A stretch of DNA of 37,126 nt from Acidobacteriota bacterium. Its GTDB lineage: Bacteria; Acidobacteriota; Terriglobia; Acidiferrales; UBA7541. How positions within the stretch are numbered: position 1 is the stretch's first letter; each line of letters opens with the position of its first letter. Positions 16,723 through 24,678 of the stretch are shown in pieces. Under the pieces are notes generated by a model. It ran no database searches, was not told the origin of the DNA, and saw nothing but the letters and a program-made list of their open reading frames with translations. The position numbers and the translations under genes are program-made. The DNA is taken from assembly GCA_003166795.1 (NCBI GenBank), contig PMUS01000024.1:143-37268 (forward strand), written 5' to 3'.

Positions 16723-18318
16723 TTACGGCAAGCCAAACACAAAGTAAGTGGTGCCGGCCGTGACGAAAACATATTGCCTGCCGCCCGCCGAGAACGTCAC
16801 CGGATTCGATCGCAGCGACGAGCCCAGATTAATATCCCAAAGAGGTTTCCCCGTGACCGCGTCGAGCGCGAAGAAATTGCCTTCGTCGGTTCCGGAAAAT
16901 ACCAGACCGCCCGCGGTCGCCAGCGTGCCAACCCAGGACGGTGAGTGCAAGCGAAACTCCCATTTCATTTTTCCCGTGGTGGCCTCGAGGGCGCGGATCG
17001 CACCGTAGGCGTCATCGCCGCTGAGCGCGCGTTCGCCACCGGCGCCCATCGGAAATTTCCCCATCTCCCACTTCGTCGTAGTCCCCTTGACGAAATACGA
17101 GCCCATTTCACGCGCGTCTACGTAAAAGAGCTTCGTGATCGGGCTGTACGAATTGCTGGTCCAATTGATCGCACCGGTGATGCTGGGATAGACGAGCGTT
17201 CCCTCGGGGCTCGGATCGGAATTTGGGATCGGGATAGGCCGTCCCTTCGCGTCGAGTCCCTTCGCCCAAGTTTCCTTAACGTAAGGAGCGCCGGCGATGA
17301 ATTCCCCCGTCGCGCGATCGAGCACGTAGTAGAAGCCGTTGCGATTGGCGAAGCCCAGAAGCTTGCGCGGCTTGCCCTGCACGACGTCGTCAAAAAGGAC
17401 CGGTGGCTCGGACGAGTCCCAATCGTGGGTTTCGTGCGGTGAGAATTGGAAAAACCACTTTATCTTGCCGGCTTCCGGATCGATAGCGAGCAGCGCGCAG
17501 GTATAGAGATTGTCGCCTGGCCTCCCGTCACCGTTCCAGTCCGGAGCTGGGTTGCCCGTGCCCCAATAAATCAGATTCAGCTTAGGATCGTAGGCGCCCG
17601 CATTCCACGTGGTGCCGCCCGCAGGAACGGAATCGCCCCACGTTTCCGCATCAGGTTCACCGGGCGCCGGAACCGTCCAGATGCGCCACAGGCGCTTGCC
17701 GGTCGCAGCGTCGTAGCAGTCGAGGAAACCGCGAACGGCGGCTTCGCTGCCACCCGTGCCGATCAGGATTTTGCCGTCGATCGCGAGAGGCGCCGCAGTG
17801 ATCGCATAGCCCATTTTGTTATCGGCAACCACGATATTCCAAATCACGGCGCCGGTCGTGGCGTCGAGCGCGACGAGATGCGCATCAATCGTGGCAACGT
17901 ACACGCGATGATCCAGAACCGCGACGCCGCGATTGGTCTGAAATAATCCGATGGCGACTACATTCTTCAAAATCGGCGACCACGTCCAAAGCTTGTTCCC
18001 CGTGTGCGCGTCAAGGGCAGTCACCGTGCTCGGCGGATCGGTGACGTACATGATTCCGTCCACCACGATCGGCGAAGTTTCCACGTTTCCAGCGGGACGC
18101 GTCGGTTGGTACGCCCAGGCCAATTTCAGCCCGGCGACATTTTGCGGAGTGAGTTGCTTTAGGCCGGAGAAACGCTGGTCGTAATAGTTGCCGCCATACG
18201 TGAGCCAGTTCGCCGGCTCGCTATCGGATTTCACAACGCGCTGATAAGGCACCTGCCCGAACGCAGGAAGCGCGGCTGCCAGAGCTAGAAGAGCGAGCAC
18301 AAACCTAATGGCTCTCAT
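16723..18318 (-). CDS. PQQ-dependent dehydrogenase, alcohol dehydrogenase type
   Basis: A 531-aa exported quinoprotein with signal peptide MRAIRFVLALLALAAALPAFG and an eight-bladed propeller opening NWLTYGGNYYDQRFSGLKQLTPQNV. The site motifs are complete: GTGGSEAAVRGFLDCYD (Glu), GTGNPAPDWNGDGRPGDNLY (Asn), FSPHETHDWDSSEPP (Asp). No adjacent Cys-Cys pair is present. It resembles the quinoprotein at 8785-10347 but keeps the metal-binding Glu. Its ATG overlaps the stop of the upstream cytochrome gene (ATGA), so cytochrome and dehydrogenase are made together. Substrate unknown. Confidence 0.92.
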   Translation of the reverse strand: MRAIRFVLALLALAAALPAFGQVPYQRVVKSDSEPANWLTYGGNYYDQRFSGLKQLTPQNVAGLKLAWAYQPTRPAGNVETSPIVVDGIMYVTDPPSTVTALDAHTGNKLWTWSPILKNVVAIGLFQTNRGVAVLDHRVYVATIDAHLVALDATTGAVIWNIVVADNKMGYAITAAPLAIDGKILIGTGGSEAAVRGFLDCYDAATGKRLWRIWTVPAPGEPDAETWGDSVPAGGTTWNAGAYDPKLNLIYWGTGNPAPDWNGDGRPGDNLYTCALLAIDPEAGKIKWFFQFSPHETHDWDSSEPPVLFDDVVQGKPRKLLGFANRNGFYYVLDRATGEFIAGAPYVKETWAKGLDAKGRPIPIPNSDPSPEGTLVYPSITGAINWTSNSYSPITKLFYVDAREMGSYFVKGTTTKWEMGKFPMGAGGERALSGDDAYGAIRALEATTGKMKWEFRLHSPSWVGTLATAGGLVFSGTDEGNFFALDAVTGKPLWDINLGSSLRSNPVTFSAGGRQYVFVTAGTTYFVFGLP

Positions 18319-19139
18319 TGGGCGCCTTTCAGGCTGGCCAAATACGCGACCAGATCGTCGAGTTGCGGCGCGGAAAGAGTGTCCTTGAAGCTGGGCATCA
18401 CGCTTTTCCCGGGAATTTTTTCAATCCTCTGCACGTCGAGTTTGTTGAAGGCGTGAAAGTGGCCCGTCGCGTCCTTGATCTCGATCGTGAACGAATCCTC
18501 GCTCACGCGCGTGCCGTCCACGGAGTGGCCGTCCTTGGTAACCACGTGGACGAACAAAAACTGCGTGAAGCGGCCGCGCTCCATCGCGCCCGCCTCCTGC
18601 GGCAGATTCGTGCCGGGAGTCAGCAGCGCTGTGCGCAAGTAGCTCGGACCGCGCATGGCGCCGACTCGCGTCAGCTCCGGTCCGACGCCACCGCCCTCTC
18701 CACTGATAATGTGGCAGCCCGCGCAGCCGCTCGCTTCATAGACCGATTTCCCTTTGGTTACGTCGCCCTTCGCGATTTCGGTATCCGCGGTGTGGCCCAG
18801 AGTCCGCAAATAACCGATTACCTGGCCGGTTTCCTCGGCACTCAGCGATCCGAACCCGTTCATGCCCGTGCCCGGAATTCCTCCGCGAATGATGCCGCCC
18901 ATTGCCTCGTCGCCCAGTCTTTCCGGAGCGCCCTGGAGACTCGGGCCATCGCTGCCGCCCGCATCCAGGCCGTGACATCGCGAACACGTCGCCTCGTAGA
19001 GTTTCTTGCCGGTCGCGACGTCCTCGGGCGATGTTTTGGAAACCACAGGCGTCGGGTCGCGCGGAATTTGCGAGAGCACCGCCGGCACGCAGACGAACAA
19101 TCCCAGTGCAGCCACACACAGCGGCCGGATCGCGCTCAT
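18315..19139 (-). CDS. Exported di-heme cytochrome c
   Basis: A 274-aa protein with a signal peptide (1-23) and two class I haem motifs: CSRCH at residues 52-56 and CAGCH at 139-143. Met ligands are plausible in GTGMNGFGSLSAEE and KSVMPSFKDTLSAPQ. It ends with a typical terminal helix LDDLVAYLASLKGAQ. An inserted beta region (FVHVVTKDGHSVDGTRVSEDSFTIEI shortened here to its start FVHVVTKDGHSVDG) precedes the second Met. ATG 19139 was chosen as the start of the signal peptide. It is the electron acceptor expected for the quinoprotein translated from the overlapping start. Confidence 0.92.
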   Translation of the reverse strand: MSAIRPLCVAALGLFVCVPAVLSQIPRDPTPVVSKTSPEDVATGKKLYEATCSRCHGLDAGGSDGPSLQGAPERLGDEAMGGIIRGGIPGTGMNGFGSLSAEETGQVIGYLRTLGHTADTEIAKGDVTKGKSVYEASGCAGCHIISGEGGGVGPELTRVGAMRGPSYLRTALLTPGTNLPQEAGAMERGRFTQFLFVHVVTKDGHSVDGTRVSEDSFTIEIKDATGHFHAFNKLDVQRIEKIPGKSVMPSFKDTLSAPQLDDLVAYLASLKGAQ

Positions 19140-19178
19140 TTGCGTTCCCCCCGGAGGACCTACTCCCATTCGGTGCGG

Positions 19179-19206
19179 ATTATCACACGCAAATTTATGG
19201 TGTCAA
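19179..19206 (-). promoter_or_regulatory. Promoter of the second cytochrome c-quinoprotein unit
   Basis: On the minus strand TTGACA (rc of 19201-19206), 16 bp, GATAAT (rc of 19179-19184), preceded by TGT as an extended -10. The predicted start is near 19172, about 33 nt before ATG 19139. It is one of the strongest promoter matches in the window. Confidence 0.72.
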
Positions 19207-19231
19207 GCATTGTGGGACCTGCTGGAACAGT

Positions 19232-20308
19232 TCAGGGAAGGCCGAGACTGCCGTAAGCGCGCGGATAGGTGATGATGCCCCACGGCAAATGAAATCCGAC
19301 GAGGACGCGAATCGGTTCATACGTTTTGGCGTCGATCACGTAGACGTTGTTCGATCGCCCGCAGGCGAGGAGAAGCTTCGAGTCATCCGGCGTAAACGTA
19401 AAGTGCCAGCACCGCTGCCCTATGGGGGTTTCGGCGAGCAGTTGCAGCGAGTCCGCCGCGTACACCTGCATCTTTCGCGCTGCGGCCGCGTTCACGAAGA
19501 TCCGGCTTCCCTGCCGGTCAAAGGCGACTCCGTACGGTTTCGCGGCCGTGGTCACCGAGCGAATCACATTCAGATTCTGGTCGAGCGAGAGCAGCGTGCC
19601 CGAGCCTTCCATCGTCACCGCGTACGAATTCCCCTGCGGCGACACTTTCACGCCGCGAGGGCGCTTGCCGTACGACGCGAGGTTGATTGTTCGCTCGAGT
19701 TTGCCGGCCGCGACGTCGTACACGCCGAGCGAATCCTGCGCTTCATTGGCGACAATTAAAGATTTCCCGTCCGGCGTAAACTCCAGCCCTTCGGTCTCTT
19801 TCCCCGCAACGAAGCTCTGCACGCGCGACCAATCGCTGACGTTGAACTGCATGATTTGCGCCGGCGGCTCATCCGCGTCGTCATCCTCATCGCCTGATGC
19901 CCCTTCCTGTGGCGGCCCAGCCGTGGAACCCGGTTCATACGAGATGAATGCGGAAGTGCCGCTGGGATTCAGCTTGACGAACTCGGGATTGTCTCCCACG
20001 GGGATTCTCCGGACGAAACGGAGGCCGCCGCGAGTATCGAACACGCTCGCGTCGGCGGTGTCCTTATTGGCGGTTACCAGGTATTTTCCGTCGAACGTGA
20101 TGCCGATTCCACGAGGCGCGGTGTCCTTGGGCTGAACTCGCTTCACGACCTTGAGCGTGTTCAGATCAATGACGACGATTCCGCCCTCTTCTTCGCTCAC
20201 GTAGGCAACGTTCGTGGGAACCCTGACGAAACGAACGTAAACCAACAGGCAGGCAGTCACGACCACGAACAGCGCAAACGTCCAGAAGAAATTCCTTCGC
20301 ACGCTCAT
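19232..20308 (-). CDS. PQQ-associated YVTN-type beta-propeller, membrane-anchored
   Basis: A 358-aa protein with one N-terminal membrane segment (about residues 8-26) and a seven-bladed YVTN/NHL-type propeller: NVAYVSEEEGGIVVIDLNT, PRGIGITFDGKYLVTANKD, GLEFTPDGKSLIVANEAQD, PYGVAFDRQGSRIFVNAA. An acidic loop (GDEDDDADEPP) interrupts one blade. The family is found in operons for PQQ-dependent alcohol oxidation (TIGR03866 type, from memory); its role there is unclear. ATG 20308 is preferred to GTG 20314. It lies upstream of the cytochrome/quinoprotein unit in the same direction, but that unit has its own promoter. Confidence 0.8.
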   Translation of the reverse strand: MSVRRNFFWTFALFVVVTACLLVYVRFVRVPTNVAYVSEEEGGIVVIDLNTLKVVKRVQPKDTAPRGIGITFDGKYLVTANKDTADASVFDTRGGLRFVRRIPVGDNPEFVKLNPSGTSAFISYEPGSTAGPPQEGASGDEDDDADEPPAQIMQFNVSDWSRVQSFVAGKETEGLEFTPDGKSLIVANEAQDSLGVYDVAAGKLERTINLASYGKRPRGVKVSPQGNSYAVTMEGSGTLLSLDQNLNVIRSVTTAAKPYGVAFDRQGSRIFVNAAAARKMQVYAADSLQLLAETPIGQRCWHFTFTPDDSKLLLACGRSNNVYVIDAKTYEPIRVLVGFHLPWGIITYPRAYGSLGLP

Positions 20309-20357
20309 CCCCACCCCCGGGCCTCACTTCATCGTACGGTGATTCACAGCGAACGAA

Positions 20358-20738
20358 CTACATCATCGCGCTGAGTTTAACGGCCACCCAACCGGTCGGC
20401 TTCTTTACCTCGAGCTTATCCACCAGAATCGAACCGTTCCTTAGCTTTCCGGTAACGCGAATCGGCTGCCCGATGTATTCGGCGATATCTGGCGAAGGCG
20501 CGACCAACACAAAAAACTTTTTGTCTGGCGTCACTATCCCGGCCGGGCGGCCCATCTTCAGGCAGGCCATGCCGCATTCCTTCATCCCCATGTGTTCGTT
20601 CCCCGATTGCGTGTTATCGGTCAGATAGCAGGAAGCGTCCACCAGGGAACCCGTCCAGATCTGATTTTCTTCCGCGCGCGCGATTGCCAGCGTTCCCGCC
20701 AGCAGCGCCAGCACCGCCGCAATTCGAATCATTTTCAT
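20358..20738 (-). CDS. Small exported Cys-rich protein of unknown function
   Basis: A 126-aa protein starting at ATG 20738, with AGGAG 6 nt upstream. A signal peptide (1-20, AGTLAIARA end) is followed by WTGSLVDASCYLTD, MGMKECGMACLKMGRPAG and a beta-rich end with IRVTGKLRNGSILVDKLEV, resembling an OB fold. Four Cys in the mature part (SCY, ECGMAC plus Met and His residues between) could bind copper or haem, or form disulfides. Similar small proteins are common in acidobacteria as hypothetical. The gene is 49 bp upstream of the propeller gene and probably cotranscribed. Confidence 0.72.
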   Translation of the reverse strand: MKMIRIAAVLALLAGTLAIARAEENQIWTGSLVDASCYLTDNTQSGNEHMGMKECGMACLKMGRPAGIVTPDKKFFVLVAPSPDIAEYIGQPIRVTGKLRNGSILVDKLEVKKPTGWVAVKLSAMM

Positions 20739-20817
20739 TTTTCGCTCCTGAAACCCCGCCCATCCCGGGACCATTGAGAATTCTACACTGGCCTCTCTAA
20801 CGCGATGGACGCAATCT

Positions 20818-20868
20818 CACGGAGCTTGAATGCACAGGCATACTCCCTCATATGTGAATATGTCCGTG
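20818..20868. repeat. Nested inverted repeats in the intergenic gap
   Basis: CACGGA (20818-20823) and TCCGTG (20863-20868) pair across 39 bases that contain CATAT-GTGA-ATATG. The gap 20739-20946 shows no gene. It could be an operator or a leader structure; evidence is structural only. Confidence 0.3.
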
Positions 20869-20946
20869 GAGCTCCAATGGTTCACAGTATTTTTTGGATT
20901 GGATGCCCCCGGCATTAGCACCGTGAAATAGCGCCGCGATTCTAAT

Positions 20947-21636
20947 TCAAACGCCGCGCCCATTCAGATGTGCGGGAAGTTCCGTGAGATTGTCGAGCAT
21001 CAGGTCCGGAGGATGCGCGCGCAGCCCTTCGAGCCCCAGGCCGTAGCTGACGCCACACGCCCACGTGCCGGCGTTTCGTGCAGTTCGTACGTCCACGTCC
21101 GAATCCCCGACGATCATGGCCTCGCGCGGCGCGATCGCGAATTCGCGCAGCAGAATATTCATACCTTCGGGGTCTGGCTTCTTCGTTTCAAAACTGTTGC
21201 CGCCGTACACATACCGGAAATAGCCCGAAATGCCCAGGCCTTCAAGGATGCGTTTGCTGAACCGCACCGGCTTGTTCGTCAGCACGGCCATCGGATGTTG
21301 GCGCAGCACATCGAGCGCCTCGCGCACCCCGGGATACATCACCGTGTTGTCGAGCATGTGTTCGCGATAATAAGAAAGGAAGAACCGGTGCCCCACTTCG
21401 GCTTCAGCATCCGTCACGCCATCGCCGAGCGCGCGACGCACCAGCACCGCCGCGCCATTCCCCACGTAGCCGTAGATCGTTTCGTGCGGCAGCGATGCGC
21501 GGCCCATGTGCTTGAGCGTCGCGTCAATCGAAAGCGCTAGGTCGAGCTTCGAATCGATGAGCGTTCCATCGAGGTCGAAGACCAGCGCCTGCACGCCGGC
21601 AAATCTGCTGTTGTGTTTGTCTGTGCTATCGCCCAT
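20947..21636 (-). CDS. gph: Phosphoglycolate phosphatase-like HAD hydrolase
   Basis: A 229-aa cytoplasmic enzyme of HAD subfamily IA. It has VFDLDGTLIDSKLDL (nucleophile Asp and acid Asp), a cap domain, LTNKPVRFSKRILEGLGI (Thr/Ser motif II), KKPDPEGMNILL (motif III Lys) and MIVGDSDVDVRTARNAG (motif IV). The likely reaction is 2-phosphoglycolate to glycolate, but other small phosphates are possible. ATG 21636 was chosen because the HAD motif starts about 17 residues later and the promoter (21666-21694) sits just upstream. Confidence 0.88.
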   Translation of the reverse strand: MGDSTDKHNSRFAGVQALVFDLDGTLIDSKLDLALSIDATLKHMGRASLPHETIYGYVGNGAAVLVRRALGDGVTDAEAEVGHRFFLSYYREHMLDNTVMYPGVREALDVLRQHPMAVLTNKPVRFSKRILEGLGISGYFRYVYGGNSFETKKPDPEGMNILLREFAIAPREAMIVGDSDVDVRTARNAGTWACGVSYGLGLEGLRAHPPDLMLDNLTELPAHLNGRGV

Positions 21637-21665
21637 TCTATCCGGCGCGTGCGCGCGATTTCTCA

Positions 21666-21694
21666 ATTGTAAGCGGCCTCCCAGCCGATGTCAC
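21666..21694 (-). promoter_or_regulatory. Promoter of the gph-like gene
   Basis: On the minus strand GTGACA (rc of 21689-21694), 17 bp, TACAAT (rc of 21666-21671); each box matches the consensus in 5 of 6 positions. The leader to ATG 21636 would be about 23 nt. Confidence 0.6.
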
Positions 21695-21829
21695 GACGCG
21701 CAGTGATTCGTCCGCGGGCCTCCCCGTAACCGAAAGGTAACTTTGGGCTCGGCTAATTCACTCGCCTGGCTCCCTGGGGGCTATTGTTGGCCAACAGGTC
21801 AGAGTCCGTCCGACACTTGGGAGACTACG

Positions 21830-22231
21830 TTGAGCCGCATCTGGGATGCATTGAAACAAGCCGAACGAATGCGGTCTCGTTCGGAAAATCGTGCGCCTAC
21901 TGCGGATCGAGTGGGCGACCTCATGCGTGCCGGCGACGACCGCCGCGGAAACCTGCGCCACGCGCACAGCGTGTCCCTGCTGATCTACGGTTCTGACGCC
22001 GACAAAGAGCCATTCCACGAAGAAGCGGAAACGATTGACGCTCACGAAAATGGCTGCTCGCTCACGCTTGAGACAGTCGTCGCGCGCGGCCAGCGATTGT
22101 ATCTAACCAACATGCGCAATCAGGCCGAACAGGAATGCCGCGTCATCCACGTGGGCAGACGCGTCCGCGGCAAAGCTAAGGTCGGCATCGAATTCGTTGT
22201 ACCCACTCCGCAATTCTGGCGTCCGGCGTAG
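21830..22231 (+). CDS. PilZ-like domain protein
   Basis: A 133-aa protein starting at TTG 21830, with GGGAG 6 nt upstream and the acidobacterial opening (M)SRIWDALKQAERMRSRSE. Upstream codons in this frame have no support. The C-terminal part (about 38-130) resembles PilZ: RRGNLRHAHSVSLLIYG (an RxxxR-like element), a loop with FHEEAETIDAHENGCSL, then TVVARGQRLYLTN and VGIEFVVPTPQFW. PilZ domains bind cyclic di-GMP, but binding is uncertain here because the second conserved motif is weak. A 12-bp palindrome, TGTTGGCCAACA (21785-21796), lies in its leader. Confidence 0.7.
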   Translation: MSRIWDALKQAERMRSRSENRAPTADRVGDLMRAGDDRRGNLRHAHSVSLLIYGSDADKEPFHEEAETIDAHENGCSLTLETVVARGQRLYLTNMRNQAEQECRVIHVGRRVRGKAKVGIEFVVPTPQFWRPA

Positions 22232-22356
22232 TTTTCCCGTTGCACTGCCGCGCGCGAGGCGCGCAGCGCATGAACTCCGCCGGCCTTTGGCGCGGGGCCG
22301 CGCCGCTGCTACAATGTCTGGTTTCATACAGCGCACATTTTAATTCCGAGGCCCTC

Positions 22357-23721
22357 ATGGCTGAAATCCAACCATTTCGCGCATACCGCTACGATACGAA
22401 CCGCATCGCCCTGAAGGACGTGCTTACGCAGCCGTACGACAAAATCACTCCGTCGATGCAGAACGCCTACTATGCCGCGAGCCCGTACAACCTGATCGCA
22501 ATCGAAAAGGGCCGCGCGCTGCCGGGCGACACGCCCGAAAACAACGTCTACACACGCGCTGCAAGCAAAGTTGATGAATGGATCGCCGCGAAAATTCTGC
22601 TGCAGGACGCCTCGCCGGCCGTCTACGTCTATTCGCAGGACTTCGAAGTTCCAGGAACGCACACACGCCGCGTGCGCATCGGCTTCATCGCGCTCGCGCG
22701 GGTTGAGGACTACGACGCGCAAGTCGTCTTCCGCCACGAGCACACGCTATCGGGTCCCAAGGCGGACCGCATCGAGCTGCTTCGCCGCACTCGCGCGCAG
22801 ACCGGCCAGCTTTTTCTCCTGTACGACGACCGCGTGCGGCAAATCGACACATGGCTCGAACAGATCGCCCGCACGAGCGCTCCGAATGAGCTGAGCGACG
22901 AATTCGGCGTGACCCATCGCCTGTGGCCCGTGTCCGACCCCGCCTTCGCCGCGCGAATTCAAAAAGCGATGGCCGACAAAAAGCTCGTGATCGCCGACGG
23001 CCATCATCGCTACGAGACGGCGCTGAACTATCGCAATGAATGCCGCGCGCGCGCGGGAAAAACCGATCCCATGGCCGCGTCCGAATTCGCGATGGCGACA
23101 TTCATCAACACGCATTCGAGGGGCCTGACGATTCTGCCGACGCACCGGCTCGTCTCGCGCATCGCAAATTTCGATTTCGATCGGTTCCGCAGCAATCTCG
23201 CGCCGATCTTCGATTGGTATTCCTATCCCTTCGCGAATCCCGAGGAGCGCGCCACAGCCTACGCCGAGTTCCGCAAGGACCTCGAGCGCCCCAATCACGG
23301 CCGCCGGGCGATTGGCGTGTACCCTGGCGCCATTCATTCCGGCGCGGGCGCGTTCTACCTGTTCGCGCTGCAACCCCGGACAGACCTTGAAACGTTGCTG
23401 CCGGATGTTTCGGATGCGCAGCGTGGGCTGGACGTGGTCCTGCTGCATCGCCTCATTCTTGAGAAGGGGCTGGGAATCACGGTCGAGGCCGTGGCGGGCG
23501 AAAAAAACCTCAGCTACGAGCGCGAGATGGATACGGCGCTTGCGGCAGTGGACCGCGGTGAGGCGCAGCTTGCGTTTCTGCTGAATCCGGTTCGCGTCGA
23601 GCAGGTAACCAAAATCGCGCTTGGCGGCGATGTGATGCCGCAAAAATCCACGGACTTCTACCCAAAACTGCTGAGCGGAATTGCCATCTATCGAGTCGAA
23701 GGGCGGATCGAAGGTTCGTAA
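22357..23721 (+). CDS. DUF1015 family protein
   Basis: A 454-aa protein recognised by the family's opening (IQPFRAYRYD... QPYDKITPSMQ), SPYNLIAIEKG and VIADGHHRYETALNYRNE near the middle. The conserved GHHR motif suggests a metal or phosphate site. Function is not settled; it is cytoplasmic, with no signal peptide. ATG 22357 has GAGG 6 nt upstream. TTTGGC (22286-22291), 18 bp, TACAAT (22310-22315) is a possible promoter, with a GGCGCGG-GG-CCGCGCC inverted repeat in its spacer. The gene converges on the STAS gene. Confidence 0.85.
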   Translation: MAEIQPFRAYRYDTNRIALKDVLTQPYDKITPSMQNAYYAASPYNLIAIEKGRALPGDTPENNVYTRAASKVDEWIAAKILLQDASPAVYVYSQDFEVPGTHTRRVRIGFIALARVEDYDAQVVFRHEHTLSGPKADRIELLRRTRAQTGQLFLLYDDRVRQIDTWLEQIARTSAPNELSDEFGVTHRLWPVSDPAFAARIQKAMADKKLVIADGHHRYETALNYRNECRARAGKTDPMAASEFAMATFINTHSRGLTILPTHRLVSRIANFDFDRFRSNLAPIFDWYSYPFANPEERATAYAEFRKDLERPNHGRRAIGVYPGAIHSGAGAFYLFALQPRTDLETLLPDVSDAQRGLDVVLLHRLILEKGLGITVEAVAGEKNLSYEREMDTALAAVDRGEAQLAFLLNPVRVEQVTKIALGGDVMPQKSTDFYPKLLSGIAIYRVEGRIEGS

Positions 23722-23758
23722 AGAGACAAATCGAAGGACAGCGAAGAAAGGAACCGAC

Positions 23759-23788
23759 GCGCGGCTCGAAAGCATGCACGAGCCGCGC
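23759..23788. terminator. Strong hairpin between convergent genes
   Basis: A perfect 10-bp inverted repeat GCGCGGCTCG (23759-23768) and CGAGCCGCGC (23779-23788) with a 10-nt loop holding GCATGC. It sits between the DUF1015 stop (23721) and the STAS stop (23858). A pyrimidine-rich run follows on the minus strand, but no proper T tract is on either side. It probably ends both transcripts. Confidence 0.5.
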
Positions 23789-23857
23789 ATCCGGAAATTT
23801 CAGCGCGCCAGCCTTAGGTAGTTTCCCCGCAGCTGGTCGAAATTTACTCTGTAGGCG

Positions 23858-24205
23858 TTACTTCGGAAAGCTTGCGATCGCCGCGGCTTCGGTGTCGTAC
23901 GTGTCGAAGACGGTCATCAGCTTCGTCACCTGCAACACTTCCTTGAATTTCGAACCAAGGTTGGTGAGCTTCAGCGTGGCGCCTTGCGAACGCGCGCTGT
24001 GGAAGGTCGCCACCAGCGTGCCGAGACCAGCGCTGTCAATGTAGCCGACTTGCGCCAAATTCAATATGATCTTCTTCTTGCCTGCCGCTAGCAGGGCTTT
24101 CACCTTCTCGCGGAACGCGTTGCTCTCCTCGCCCAGCACGATGCGCCCTTCAATATCCAGCACGCTTACTCCGCCCACTTCCCGATCCGTCATTCGCAGT
24201 GCCAC
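23858..24205 (-). CDS. STAS domain anti-anti-sigma factor-like protein
   Basis: A 115-aa SpoIIAA/RsbV-like protein starting at GTG 24205 with GGAGG 7 nt upstream. The strand-helix pattern includes VSVLDIEGRIVLGEES, KKKIILNLAQVGYIDSAGLGTLV with the phosphorylatable Ser58, and GATLKLTNLGSKFKEVL. It would bind an anti-sigma kinase and be controlled by phosphorylation at Ser58. No anti-sigma partner is adjacent. Confidence 0.92.
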   Translation of the reverse strand: MALRMTDREVGGVSVLDIEGRIVLGEESNAFREKVKALLAAGKKKIILNLAQVGYIDSAGLGTLVATFHSARSQGATLKLTNLGSKFKEVLQVTKLMTVFDTYDTEAAAIASFPK

Positions 24206-24295
24206 GTTCGCGCCTCCTGAAAAGCTTGCAGTTCGATGTGGTTTGTATGCCTTGAAAAAATCGCTTCCCGTATCTTGGCCGGGCGTGCTCTCTTC

Positions 24296-24502
24296 TCAAT
24301 AAAAATCCGAGCAGGACATATAATAGCCGCAATCCGGACAGCTCAGCTTGCAACTGCGCGCCGCGAGACGCGTCGAGCAGCGTGGACAGTAGCTCATGGC
24401 CAGCTCCGGCTGATCGCGTGAAACGCGAGCCGCCTCTTGCAACTTCACTGGCGAGCTTGCGGTTTTGTCCGATGATCCAAATACAAATTCCGGCTGGGGC
24501 AT
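24296..24502 (-). CDS. Small zinc-ribbon protein
   Basis: Up to 68 aa, ending CPRCSTRLAARSCKLSCPDC and then GYYMSCSDFY. Two CxxC pairs (CPRC, CPDC) with further Cys form a zinc ribbon. I recognise this short C-terminal sequence as recurring in acidobacterial small proteins, function unknown. The start is ambiguous: ATG 24502 gives 68 aa, while ATG 24397 with GGAG 6-7 nt upstream would give a 34-aa protein. It lies 90 bp before the STAS gene in the same direction. Confidence 0.6.
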   Translation of the reverse strand: MPQPEFVFGSSDKTASSPVKLQEAARVSRDQPELAMSYCPRCSTRLAARSCKLSCPDCGYYMSCSDFY

Positions 24503-24678
24503 CTTCGGTTCTCGGCCCGACGTTTATAGCACATCCAGCCCACATGGCAAAGCACAGGCGGCTCGCTCTCCGCCCCCCACTGGGCCGATTCGGGATGGGC
24601 TTGGCGCCCCCAGACGAGTACCATGTATGCAACCACCGGAAGAGGCGAAGCGTCTCATACGGTAGGAGCGAGGCCATC

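Noticed and set aside
22747-23790. Minus-strand 347-aa open frame
   Set aside because: Antisense to the well-supported DUF1015 gene and without recognisable domains.
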